Assembly (NCBI GenBank): GCA_947623455.1
Contig: OX392527.1
Span: forward strand, 52,372,401 to 52,436,400
From: Mimachlamys varia
Lineage: Eukaryota > Mollusca > Bivalvia > Pectinida > Pectinidae
Direction: 5' to 3'
DNA: 64,000 nt
Positions 1 through 10,139 of this stretch are shown here, in pieces (position 1 is the stretch's first letter; each line of letters starts with the position of its first letter). Under the pieces are notes generated by a model. That model was not told the origin of the DNA. It did no database searches and worked only from the letters and a program-made list of their open reading frames with translations. The position numbers and the translations under genes were made by a program.

Positions 1-529
1 TTTATTATGATCTTCCTTAAACGTAAATTTAGCTCAAAAGTTACTGTTTAAAACGCCAAATTTCACGTTTTATTTTCCAAAACAAGACATGCATCTTACT
101 GTTGCCTTTTTGAGATATTTACAACCTCGAACAAATGTGAATATCCGACACAGAAGGCAAAATTAAACCTATTATTAAGCAAATGATTCTTATTAAGCAA
201 ATGATTCCTCAAGTTATACAGGTATAAGTGTATCTGTAAAACGATTCTCGCCCTTGTCAGTTAAACGATTTAGTATTGAAAGTAACTTCCCGGGATCACG
301 TCATTGAAAACAATATCTTACATAACAATCCTTTCTTACTATCAAACTTTTTTTTCTCTTTTAACGGGGAGGCTTTTTCATCCTAAGAGGAAATTGAAAA
401 CCAAATATACCTATTACTGCATCCTCATTAAACAAAGAAATCAAAATCCTACAAAACGTTCGGTATTGAGCAGAGGAAAATAATTGACATTTATTTTAGT
501 AAAATAATCAAACACAACAAAGAGAGAAA
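1..529. other. Non-coding stretch, nothing recognised
   Basis: AT-rich sequence with no long open frame and no repeat that I could match elsewhere in the window. A short direct repeat (TTATTAAGCAAATGATTC) is seen twice near 173-207. Confidence 0.5.
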
Positions 530-2000
530 GATGACAGAAACTGAAAGTGTTATTGATTACCGGAGATGGGCAGTGGGTGCATGCTGGATACTTACTTTGA
601 TCTATTTGTCTCCACCATGTCTTCTGAAATATCGCGCAAGAAATCCAATCACATATAGATTTTGACGTGTCTTAATACAAATCTGGAAATGTACGGAATG
701 ATCTTTTATTAAAATGAAACCAAAATCTTACTTATAATACATACTTCTCCGTCATCATCTCTTTGTTTTCATTTTAAAATCGCGAGTTATTTTGAAGGAT
801 AGCAAATAAAGATGGAAAATGACAGAAAATAATTACGAAATATGAACACTTCTCCGTTAGCCTTTACAATCCATAATAAAGGTATCTACATAGTAATGAT
901 GCTATTTTACTGAAAGAAATACTAAATCATATTGTTGGCACTGAAGGACGACCATTTGAACAATGTGACCAACAGTAAACAATATATGTTTGAAATCTAT
1001 GTCGTCAAACAAATTTGACCTAACATTTATTAAATCATTTTTAAACGGGATTGAACGGCGTTTTCTTATTTCTATGATGGCCCGCTAGGGCTTCATGGTC
1101 AATGTGTATTTCACCGATTTGCACTCATACTGGCATGGAAATTAAAACAACGCCGTTCAATCCATATATTTGCATTTTTAGTATTGGACAATTGTTTAAT
1201 TCAATTTCTTATTTATTGAACAACTGGTTAATCAACCGCGTTTGTTATTGTACCGTCCTTTAAACGAAAATGGCGGAACGGCATTAATTTGAATAAGATT
1301 GGCGCCAATATTTTACCGTAGTAATTGAGCGTTTGACGCGGGGTCGTTCTCGATGTTATCCGAAGCGGAGCCGTAAGATTTGTATTGAACAAGACTAATA
1401 TATTACGTCATAAGTAATTCACGTGAATGGATGTATTCATACTGTATTTATGATGTATTCATAGTGTAGTGTTTGTTATTTTCAGTTGGAGTGTTCATAT
1501 GAGAAAAAACAATCGGAATGTAAATATTTTGATTTGGATACTGCATAAGAAATAAATGTTTTGTTTTCTTCAGAGGTATAAAAAGATGTACATATTCGTT
1601 GGGTAGTGGGATCATGCAGGGAGACTCACTTTGACTTTTCGTTTTATTCTTTCTTTTTTTTTATGTACATTTTACTTCTGTAAATGGCTTGAACATCAGG
1701 AACGATTTCAGATATGTTAATTTCCATATCCAATTTTCTTTGTGCATTTGTAGTTATGATTACAGCTTCAGTTTTAAGTCTTCGGAACAGGTATTTTAAT
1801 TGTCACTAGCTGACAAAACTGTTGGTTTCCCAATCACAATCCAAGCTGCATTAGTCATATACTTACGATGAACGCAACACATACACATGCTGCATATTTT
1901 AAATGTATTAATATATTCAGTTTACCGAAACACATTTTATCATGCAGCTGTTTCGTCCTTCTTGGGGTCGGCAGTGATGCTAGGGCTCAAAACGTCGGAA
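530..2000 (+). repeat. Diverged copy A of a ~1.8 kb non-coding repeat unit
   Basis: Segments recur in the same order at 10.1-11.8 kb and 12.0-13.5 kb. Examples are GGGCAGTG.GTGCATGCTGG near 567, the AATCCAATCACA block near 640, the ATGAAACCA..ATC block near 713, the TATATGTTTGAAATC.ATGTCGTC block near 982, CATGCAGGGAGACTCAC near 1614, and the TTTTAAGTC...CAGGTATTTTAATT block near 1773. There is no coding potential. A foldback element interrupts this copy at 1048-1163. Confidence 0.7.
1048..1163. repeat. Short foldback (MITE-like) element with 15-bp inverted ends
   Basis: GGATTGAACGGCGTT at 1048-1062 is repeated in perfect inverse orientation at 1149-1163. The enclosed 86 bp have no open frame. 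The other copies of the surrounding repeat lack this segment, which fits an insertion. No clear target-site duplication is seen. Confidence 0.55.
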
Positions 2001-2339
2001 TCGAAATTTCCTAAACTACTAATCCAGCAGAAAAATCAGGTGCGTAAAATTCCACAAAAAAATCACAAGGGAAAGAGACTCAGAATCAACGATAAAATAA
2101 AATGAAAAATACATTTTGAAAAGCAACCTCAATGCGGCTTTAAAAATAACATGAAAACGGAATTGCAATACATTTTTTGACGAAAAAATTGCATACAAGG
2201 AAGGAATCGATATTGTGAATATGTATGTCACTCTTTGTGAAAGAGAAAATGGTGCCTTAACATATAAATCAGCAAATTGAATATGGCCTGATGATATTAT
2301 CAAACAGTTCATTCATGATACTTACATTATTCATGATAT

Positions 2340-2737
2340 CAAGAGGGTTTATTTAAATACCTTGTTATACAGCTATGCTGTATGTACACATTCTTCTCGG
2401 TAGCTATCGCCATAACCAATACACAGCTTTGTTCTGTTGTATTACCATATATACAAAATTTTACTTTATCTACTGTATCTTCATCGCAGAACTTTTCAGA
2501 TAACTACCGTAAAATTCACAATTGGGAGACTTGAATCAATTACAAAATATCCTTGCATTTGTCTTCGGGACAAGTATTTTACTTGTTATTTGCTGGCACA
2601 ACAGTTAGTTTTCGAATCATGATCAAAGTTACCATACGCGTACACGTACAAACACGGTCGCGATGGAAAGTGGCACGGATTTACAATCTAAAGGAATTGT
2701 AACATAAATTATAAAAAAACAACAACAACAACAAACT
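2340..2737 (+). repeat. Left part of repeat copy D, interrupted by the LINE insertion
   Basis: The ATGCTG.ATG.ACACATTCTTCT.GG.AGCTATCGCC block near 2373 matches 11.55 kb. A block near 2557-2615 (cttcGGgACAaGTATTTTAcTTG) matches 1.78 and 11.23 kb. The copy ends in an (AAC)n run just before the LINE target site and resumes at 9061. Confidence 0.6.
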
Positions 2738-2753
2738 AACTACAGCTTTTAGA
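2738..2753 (+). repeat. Target-site duplication (left) of the first LINE
   Basis: AACTACAGCTTTTAGA here is identical to 9045-9060, directly after the poly(A) tail. This sets the 5' boundary of the inserted element at 2754. Confidence 0.85.
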
Positions 2754-4245
2754 GGTTTCGTATTTCACTAATTTATCCCGTCAAAGGTGTCTGATTGAAC
2801 ATTGGAGACACTACAAAAAACATGTCAGAAAGTATATGTTTTATTTTACACAAGAATGAAACTATCAAATGATGTAGATATAAGAGTTGACCCAGAGTAA
2901 AATACAAAAGCGCTGCATCAAATATTTCAAGTCAAATATTTCAAATAAATCAATTGCCTACTTGTATACTATGGCGACATCAATTACATTGTATAATATA
3001 CACAGACACTCACACAAGGGAAATAGATGTTATTTAATGTGAAAATCTAACTTATAACAAGATTTTCCATAAAAAAAAAAGATCAATTAACTATACGATA
3101 TTTTCAATAAGTTACAGTTTTAACAATGCAAATAATCAATTTCGGTAAAATGCTGAAAACATATTATCAGATACAGCAGTATACTTATTGCAAAATGACT
3201 TGTCTCCATAAACTGATGAGTAACCCATGGCCAGAGAACTGTAAATTGTCGAAGACTGGTGTCAGGGCCTGTGTTATCTCCCTTGCTTCCTAACTCAATA
3301 TACATGTATATACATACATAGATAACACGTTCGTCATATTGATATAGAAAATAAGAAAATTTAATTATATTGCTTTTGTATATTTCTCAAAAATGTTAAA
3401 TTAATTTAGTTAGTCTAAATTGTATAAACTAAATTATATTATAAACTGTAAATAAATCCGGACTCACCGTTGTCCGCTCACAGTATTACGTACTGTCCAT
3501 GCTTTCCGGCGAAAACATTCGAGTCTGACGTTGGAATATTAAGGACTGGTAAGACTCTAATTATTCGTATTTTCAATGAATATTATCCCAAAAGGTGTTT
3601 GTACGTACATGTGTCATGTCATGTGGTCTTGACCTGTGCATGACACGTACGGTATGTGTGCTATGATCAACATCACATGTACAGGTGCTTGCGGACTTGA
3701 GTGGGGCCGCTTGGGTTTGCTCTCTTTTTTATCCATTGAGGGCAGAGACTGACGGCCAATGGATGTAGTGTGCCATAGTAGTGGGGTGCGTTGCTAAGGG
3801 GTACATGGAGGCAGCCCGTGTGGAGTATGATATTGATACCTACATGTATATATGTATACTTTTCCGTCGGATATCGGTAAATGTACGGTACACTATATAT
3901 TATCTCCCCTTATTAAGGGTTGATTTATTGTAATCTTAGCTTGCGGAAATTAATTTAGATCTTGACCTCTTTCATGAATCTGCGTGTTCTTTTCATATTA
4001 TTTGTGTGTATTTTTAGGTGTGTATTGGTTGATAATGTGAGTGTATGTGTAGACAACGTACTAGTTTTATGTTTATATGTTGGTAATGTGAGTGTAGGTA
4101 CATGTATGCACAAGACAAGAAACAACTTTAGTATAACAGTACATGTACATGTACTCTCTTTTTCTAAAGATGTAACTTTTATTTTCACCCCGACTTCCAT
4201 TTTTTAAACAACAGAGAGGAATTATACTAGTAATGAATCCATATC
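2754..4245 (+). other. Non-coding leader of the first LINE
   Basis: No ORF1-like coiled-coil or RRM frame is present. The 3' half is rich in GTAC, CATGT and TATATG words, like the inter-ORF spacer of the second LINE. An ATG-rich stretch leads to the ORF2 start at 4246. No promoter element could be identified. Confidence 0.6.
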
Positions 4246-7200
4246 ATGTCAAATAATGTTAAAATAATATCTGCAAACTGTAGAGGACTTGGGCAAAAAG
4301 AAAAGAGAAATGATGTTTTTAATTACTTGAAAAATAACTATAAAACTTTTAACATATTTTGTCTTCAGGACACACATTTTACAGCAGAACAGGAAAAAGA
4401 AATAGAGCTACAATGGGGTTATACATGTTTCTTTAATTCGTATAAAAATAACTCAAGGGGAGTTTGTGTATTTTTTAATAATAATTTTGAATTTGATATT
4501 CACAATAAATGGAAAGATGTTCAAGGTAATATAATAATTCTTGATATAAGTATTGAAAAAAGTAGATTCACATTAATTAACTTATATGGTCCAAATAGAG
4601 ACGAACCAGATTTTTATGAAAAGGTATATGATCAAGTTATTAATCATAATAACCCCAATTGTATTATTTGTGGTGACTTCAATTTGGTGTTGGACCCCGA
4701 AAAAGACACTAACAATTATGTTAACATAAATAACCCAAATGCTCGTACACGACTTTTAAAACTTATAGAAGATACAAACCTAATTGACCCTTTTAGATTT
4801 TTTCATCTCGACTATAGACGATACACCTGGAGAAAAAAGAACCCTGTGAAACAAGCTAGATTAGACTTCTTCCTAGTATCAGAAAACATTTCTAACTATA
4901 TTGACAAAAGTAATATCCATGTAGGTTATAGATCAGACCATTCAATTATCTCTTTGGAAATAAAAATAAATAACTTTGTAAAAGGAAGGGGCCTTTGGAA
5001 ATTTAATAATAGTCTCTTACATGATCAGGAATATATACAAAAAGTTAAAGAAACAATAGACAAAGTAAAACATCAATACTGTTCTCCTGCTTATAATAAT
5101 AATATTTCAGATGTAACAGATTTAGAACTTGTACTATGTATTGACGACCAATTATTTCTAGAAACATTATTAATGGAGATTAGAGGAATAACCATATCAC
5201 ACTCCTCATTTAGACATAGGGAAAGGGATAAAAAGGAAAAAGATTTGATATATGATTTAGAACAACTTGAAGAGAACAATACATGGGCATCAAACTTAGG
5301 GGCATATGAACAAAAGAAGATAGAGTTAGAAAATATAAGAAAAGAAAAGATGAAAGGGCACATGATTCGTTCAAAAGTAACTTGGCTTGATGAGGGGGAA
5401 AAACCTTCCAAATATTTTTGCAACTTAGAAACTTATAACTATGTAAACAAAACTATTATTAAAATTGAAAAAGATAACAGAGAAGTTATAACAAGCCAAG
5501 ATGATATTCTAACAGAAATTAAAAACTTTTACAGGAACTTATATGCTGATCGTGACCAGTCAGATTGCATAGAAGATGTTAATTTAAATGATTTGTTAAA
5601 TGGTTTAGATTTTGTTAAATTAACTGATGATCAGCGTACAAAACTAGAAGGAGAATTAACAGAAAAAAAACTACTTTTTGCTTTAAAAAACATGAAAAAC
5701 TTTAAATCACCTGGTTCTGATGGCTATACAAGTGAATTTTTTAAGTTCTTTTGGGTAAATTTAAAAGTGTTCATTGTCAGATCTTTAAATTATGGATATA
5801 ATAAGGGTGAATTTTCTATTACACAAAAACAGGGGATTATTACTTGTATTCCAAAGGGTGATAAGCTTAGACATTTTATGAAGAACTGGAGACCAATTAC
5901 TTTGCTAAATGTTGTTTATAAATTAGCATCAGCCTGTATAGCCAACAGACTCAAATCAGTTTTAGACCATATCATTTCTGATACACAAACAGGTTTTTTA
6001 AGTGGCAGATATATTGGTGAAAATACTAGGCTAATTTATGACATTATGAATTATACTGAATTAAACAATATACCTGGACTTCTTATATTTATTGATTTTG
6101 AAAAAGCTTTTGATTCAGTTTCATGGAATTTTTTACACAAAGTAATTGATTTTTTTAATTTTGGTGAAAGCATTAAAAAATGGATCAAAACTTTTTATAA
6201 AAATACTGTATCTGCCATAACACAAAATTGTATACTATCTGAATTCTTTGATATCCAAAGAGGATGTAGACAAGGTGATCCAGTCTCTCCATACCTATTC
6301 CTACTTGTAGCTGAAATATTAGCAATTCTGGTAAAAAATAATAAAAACATTAGGGGTATTCAAATAAAACATAAAGATCATATACTCTCACAGTTTGCAG
6401 ATGACACTTCAATAATTTTAGATGGGTCTAGAAATTCATTCAACGAAGCTTTAGATACTCTTGAATTCTTTGGTAAAATATCTGGTCTAAAAGTAAATAA
6501 TGATAAAACGAAAGTTATTTGGATTGGCAGCAAAAAATTCAGCGCAGATGTCTATCATCATAGATGGAAATTGAAATGGGGGGAAACAAAATTTGAATTG
6601 CTTGGTATTATTTTTTCAGTCAATTTAGAAGAGATTGTAACCCTAAATTATGGGAAAGCTCTAAAAAAAGTAAATAATAGTATAACCCAATGGTCGCGTA
6701 GGATTTTAACACCCATTGGTCGTATTGTAGTATTAAAATCAATTATAATACCGAAACTTAATCACCTGTTTATTGCTATTCCTACACCCACAAACACTAT
6801 TATTCAGCAACTGAACACATCCTTTTTTAACTTTATTTGGCAATCTCCTATTGACAAAGTTAAGCGAAATACTATTATTCAAAAATACGAAAGTGGAGGC
6901 CTTAAAATGATAAACATCAATAATTTCATTTCGAGTTTAAAGTCCACTTGGATACGAAGATTACTGCAAAATAATTGTAGAAGTTGGGTTAGTATTTTTG
7001 AAGCAGAGAATTTTCCAGTGGAATACATATCAGATATGGGCATTGATTTTGTAAAACAATTTAAGACTTGCAATATCTTTTGGAAGGATGTTTTTCAGTC
7101 TTGGGTAAATGTGTCTGAAATAATACAGGTAAAATCTATAAAGCAGTTCCTTACTCTCTCCATCTGGTACAACCCACTTTTTAGTGTCAATAAAAAGTCA

Positions 7201-8163
7201 TTTTTTGTAAGAAAATGGTATAATCAAGGTATCAAAAATGTTTGTGATCTATTAGATGAAAACAACATGTTTTTAAGCTTTGCAGATTTGAAGAAAAAAT
7301 ACTGTATACACTCTAAGAACTTTCTATTTTATCACAGTATATGCCAGTCTATAAGGCAATATTGCAAGCAATTAAATTATGAATTAACTACAGAAATCAT
7401 TTGTGAAAGACCTTTCATACCAAATCATATTTATATTATTATAAAAAACAGAAAAGGTTGTAAAGACATGTATGACATATTAAATAGTGAAATTAAAGTA
7501 GCAAATACAGCTGAAAGAAAATGGGTATCGAAAAAAATATTTAAAAATATAGATTGGAAAAGTTCATATGGTATGGTTTTTAAAGTGACAAAAGACACAA
7601 CACTACAATGGTTTCAATACCGATTACAAAATTGTATTCTCCCAATTAAATACTATTTGAATAAAATTGGAAAGTCACAGGACAATATCTGCAATATATG
7701 TAAAGTAAAAATAGAAACTACAGAACATTTATTCTGGGAATGTCCACAATCTCTAAAACTATGGCAAGATTTAAAACAGAGAATATACAGCAGAATCAGA
7801 AAAGTAGTTGATTTTACACCAGAAACCATCTTTTTTGGAGCTACAGAAAATGCTGATATTCCCATAAATTATATTATTTTGTATACAAAATACTTTATAT
7901 ATACTGTTTCCAGAAAAAAACAAAATTTAACTTTAAATGGTTTGAATGAGTTTCTTTCATCCAGATATTATATTGAGAAGGCTTTAGCAGTTACAAAATT
8001 TTACGAAGAAAAATTTGATCAAAGATGGGTGGAATGGCAAGACTTTTTTTTAACCTTTTTTTTTTCATATTTGTATGCAGTATTGAATCCTTTTTGTTTA
8101 TTGAGTTGGAGTTTTTCTCTTAAAACCAAATGTACTGTGGTGAATTTGGGGAATTTAGTTTAG
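4246..8163 (+). CDS. LINE ORF2 protein: APE-type endonuclease plus reverse transcriptase (1305 aa)
   Basis: This protein would nick the target DNA and copy the element RNA from the nick (target-primed reverse transcription). The N-terminal ~240 residues form an exonuclease-endonuclease-phosphatase domain with SANCRGL, LQDTH, LYGPN, CGDFNLV, RLDFFLVS and YRSDHSII. The reverse transcriptase spans roughly residues 480-830: SPGSDGYTSEFF, the NWRPITLLN block, TGFLSGRYIGEN, motif A with IDFEKAFDSVSW, motif B with RGCRQGDPVSPYLF, and motif C FADD. A C-terminal CCHC knuckle (CNICKVKIETTEHLFWEC) lies near residue 1145, as in L1/Tx1 ORF2. The start is the first Met before the endonuclease core. The frame is uninterrupted. 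The last ~45 residues are hydrophobic, run through T-rich DNA near 8043-8065, and do not resemble the second LINE's end, so the true C-terminus may be shifted. The usual catalytic E of LQETH is D. The protein is clearly related to, but a different family from, the ORF2 at 30.5-34.2 kb. Confidence 0.93.
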   Translation: MSNNVKIISANCRGLGQKEKRNDVFNYLKNNYKTFNIFCLQDTHFTAEQEKEIELQWGYTCFFNSYKNNSRGVCVFFNNNFEFDIHNKWKDVQGNIIILDISIEKSRFTLINLYGPNRDEPDFYEKVYDQVINHNNPNCIICGDFNLVLDPEKDTNNYVNINNPNARTRLLKLIEDTNLIDPFRFFHLDYRRYTWRKKNPVKQARLDFFLVSENISNYIDKSNIHVGYRSDHSIISLEIKINNFVKGRGLWKFNNSLLHDQEYIQKVKETIDKVKHQYCSPAYNNNISDVTDLELVLCIDDQLFLETLLMEIRGITISHSSFRHRERDKKEKDLIYDLEQLEENNTWASNLGAYEQKKIELENIRKEKMKGHMIRSKVTWLDEGEKPSKYFCNLETYNYVNKTIIKIEKDNREVITSQDDILTEIKNFYRNLYADRDQSDCIEDVNLNDLLNGLDFVKLTDDQRTKLEGELTEKKLLFALKNMKNFKSPGSDGYTSEFFKFFWVNLKVFIVRSLNYGYNKGEFSITQKQGIITCIPKGDKLRHFMKNWRPITLLNVVYKLASACIANRLKSVLDHIISDTQTGFLSGRYIGENTRLIYDIMNYTELNNIPGLLIFIDFEKAFDSVSWNFLHKVIDFFNFGESIKKWIKTFYKNTVSAITQNCILSEFFDIQRGCRQGDPVSPYLFLLVAEILAILVKNNKNIRGIQIKHKDHILSQFADDTSIILDGSRNSFNEALDTLEFFGKISGLKVNNDKTKVIWIGSKKFSADVYHHRWKLKWGETKFELLGIIFSVNLEEIVTLNYGKALKKVNNSITQWSRRILTPIGRIVVLKSIIIPKLNHLFIAIPTPTNTIIQQLNTSFFNFIWQSPIDKVKRNTIIQKYESGGLKMININNFISSLKSTWIRRLLQNNCRSWVSIFEAENFPVEYISDMGIDFVKQFKTCNIFWKDVFQSWVNVSEIIQVKSIKQFLTLSIWYNPLFSVNKKSFFVRKWYNQGIKNVCDLLDENNMFLSFADLKKKYCIHSKNFLFYHSICQSIRQYCKQLNYELTTEIICERPFIPNHIYIIIKNRKGCKDMYDILNSEIKVANTAERKWVSKKIFKNIDWKSSYGMVFKVTKDTTLQWFQYRLQNCILPIKYYLNKIGKSQDNICNICKVKIETTEHLFWECPQSLKLWQDLKQRIYSRIRKVVDFTPETIFFGATENADIPINYIILYTKYFIYTVSRKKQNLTLNGLNEFLSSRYYIEKALAVTKFYEEKFDQRWVEWQDFFLTFFFSYLYAVLNPFCLLSWSFSLKTKCTVVNLGNLV

Positions 8164-9046
8164 TACAGGCATGTGGGCGTACTAGCATTCATGCAGTTGC
8201 ACATATGTGTGCGCTTGAGCCATGCATGTGTGTGCTTTGATCATGCATGTATGTATGCATGCCTTTGTAAACCTGCATGTAATTGCATGTATGCACATGA
8301 TGTATGCACATAGCTGTGTGCAATGCATTTAGTGGGCATGCATGTAGTGAACATGCATGTGTGCATACATGTGTGCTTGAGATATTGAGCTATGTGTGTG
8401 GGTACTTGGATTGTGCATGTGCATCTGTGTGCATGCCTCTTGATTTTCACCTGTTAGTGTAGGTATGCACATGGTTATGTGTATGCGCATAACTCTGTGT
8501 AATGATCATGCATGTTATGCATGCATGGGTGCATGCATGGTTGTGAGCTTGCACATGCTTGCTATTGGTGCATGGATTTGCGTGTGCATGAATGCTTTAT
8601 ACGAGTGCATACATGTGTGTGTCAAGTGTTTGTGTACATGTGTGTGTGTGTTTTTTATGTTTTGTTAGTGTTACCGTGTGCCCTACGGGGTGCACCTGAT
8701 GGTGTTTTTGTATGTTTGTTTGTATATATGGATACATGCAACTCATGTAGTAAGTGTGCATTTGTACATGCATGTGTATGTGTGTGGTTGTGTACATGCA
8801 CAGAGTCTGGATGTATGTATCCACTTACTTGTTGGTGCATGAATACATGCACACATGCTTGCTTGTATGTGTATGTAGGCATGTTGTATAAGTGGTTTTT
8901 TTTTTTTTTCATGTAAAGTGCTTATTTCATTGTTGTTGTATATCACTTTATGTGAACACGTCTTGATGGTTTGTGCAAAATGTTTTGTTATTGTCTTGTG
9001 ATATGTTGTGATTTCAAGAAATGTGAATAAAAAAAAAAAAAAAAAA
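8164..9046 (+). other. 3' UTR and poly(A) tail of the first LINE
   Basis: About 720 bp (8165-8890) of TGCATG/TGTGTG-rich alternating purine-pyrimidine sequence. A T(13) run follows near 8897, then AATAAA overlapping the A(18) tail (9029-9046). The small open frames here are products of the simple sequence. Confidence 0.8.
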
Positions 9047-9060
9047 CTACAGCTTTTAGA
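9045..9060 (+). repeat. Target-site duplication (right) of the first LINE
   Basis: AACTACAGCTTTTAGA is identical to 2738-2753. The first two bases could also belong to the poly(A) tail. Confidence 0.85.
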
Positions 9061-9440
9061 ATTAAACAAATAAATCATCTTAAAACACTTTGTACATAAA
9101 AACTTCCGCATTAACCATGTATCAATGTCATGAGCATGCATATTATTGCTTTAGAAGCAACTAACATAATTATATGTAAGCTGTAAATAATGGCCTCATT
9201 AAATTAACGACCAAGCAATACGAAATCAACAACCGGACCATACTGTTTATAATATTGCAATGCTTTATTACAATATCTTGTAATACAGATGTATGTTGCT
9301 ACCTTCTTTTGGGCAGCCATCATCACAGAAATCTCTCTTCACACGTACCCATTGCAACCGATTCATGTTAATTCTAAGTTGTATAACATATTCTAAATTA
9401 TATTGTACTGTGTCTAAACGGAATTGTTTGAAGCTTTAAA
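9061..9440 (+). repeat. Right part of repeat copy D, downstream of the LINE
   Basis: Continues the repeat interrupted at 2753. The CCGCATTAACCATG block near 9107 matches 11.43 kb (CCGCATTAACC) and 13.11 kb. The CCGGACCATACTGTTTATA block near 9233 matches 13.22 kb. The TATATTGTACTGTGTCTAAA block near 9400 matches 11.66 kb. Confidence 0.6.
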
Positions 9441-9551
9441 ACAATTTCGGATAAATGGCTCGATTTGTTTCTACTAATAGGATTGAGGAAAAATAGCAGA
9501 TATACTTGCTTTTCTTGAAATAGTTATTCTTGAAGGTGATTTGGTAAATAA

Positions 9552-9960
9552 TTTGGTTCGGTTTGGTTTATTGTTTTACGCCCTATAAACAGCTTAAATT
9601 ATGTCATTTAGGGACGGCCTCCCGATGTACGCGATGCGTGTGTGTGCGTTGAATGGGTGTGTGTTTAAGAGGCCACGGTATGTTTGTGCAAGCCTCCTTG
9701 CTATGGCCTTGATCTTTTGTCGATTTTTATTGCTACCACACTAAAGTATTTTGCCGAAAGCCCCCAGCAGAACTCCTCACTCGGTCACATTATACTGATA
9801 ACGGGTGAACCAGTCGTTCCATTCCCATATACACACTATGAAGCTGAGCATCATGCAGAGAGTAGTCACAACCATTGTTTAAGACTTTGATATGTCTCGG
9901 TATAAGGACAGAACCCAAAGCATCCATCTCAGAGGCGAAAACTCAGCTAAAGGCCAAAAC
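9552..9960 (-). repeat. Dispersed repeat with SINE/LINE-like 3' tail
   Basis: The end at 9560-9617, read as reverse complement, shares the tail seen at 45254-45312 and 54907-54968: (C)GTCC(t/c)TAAATGA...CTG TT followed by CAATAAACCAAACC-type sequence. Internal blocks (ggccacGGTATGtTTGTGCAAGCCTcCTTG; CCCCCAGCAGAAC; GCTGAGCATCATGCAG) recur inverted at 44.99-45.25 kb. No open frame of note. Confidence 0.65.
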
Positions 9961-10139
9961 ATAGGTAGTGTGTCAAGGGACATTAGGAAGTAAATGTAAA
10001 AGTCGAGTCATACGACCATGTAGTGTGGGCAGAAGGTAAGTTGTTACGCCCTCCCTACAGGGCTATGTATAAATCCGGGAATCTCCTAAAATATGTTTCG
10101 TTCACTATTTAAAACCTTTAGTCAGAGCATTTAAGGTCA

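Larger units (their letters stand above)
2754..9044 (+). mobile_element. L1/Tx1-like non-LTR retrotransposon lacking ORF1 (5'-truncated or ORF1-less)
   Basis: A 6.3 kb element lies between identical 16-bp target-site duplications. It consists of 1.49 kb of non-coding leader, one long ORF2 (4246-8163), a TG/CATG-rich 3' UTR and an 18-A tail at 9029-9046 preceded by AATAAA. The complete LINE at 29.4-36.9 kb has a 1.5 kb spacer between ORF1 and ORF2. The leader here is almost the same length, so this copy may have been truncated just downstream of ORF1; a family without ORF1 is the alternative. The open ORF2 and matching duplications argue for a fairly recent insertion. Confidence 0.88.

Noticed and set aside
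8241..9141. Several His/Cys/Thr-rich small frames
   Set aside because: They are translations of the TG/CATG-rich 3' UTR of the first LINE.
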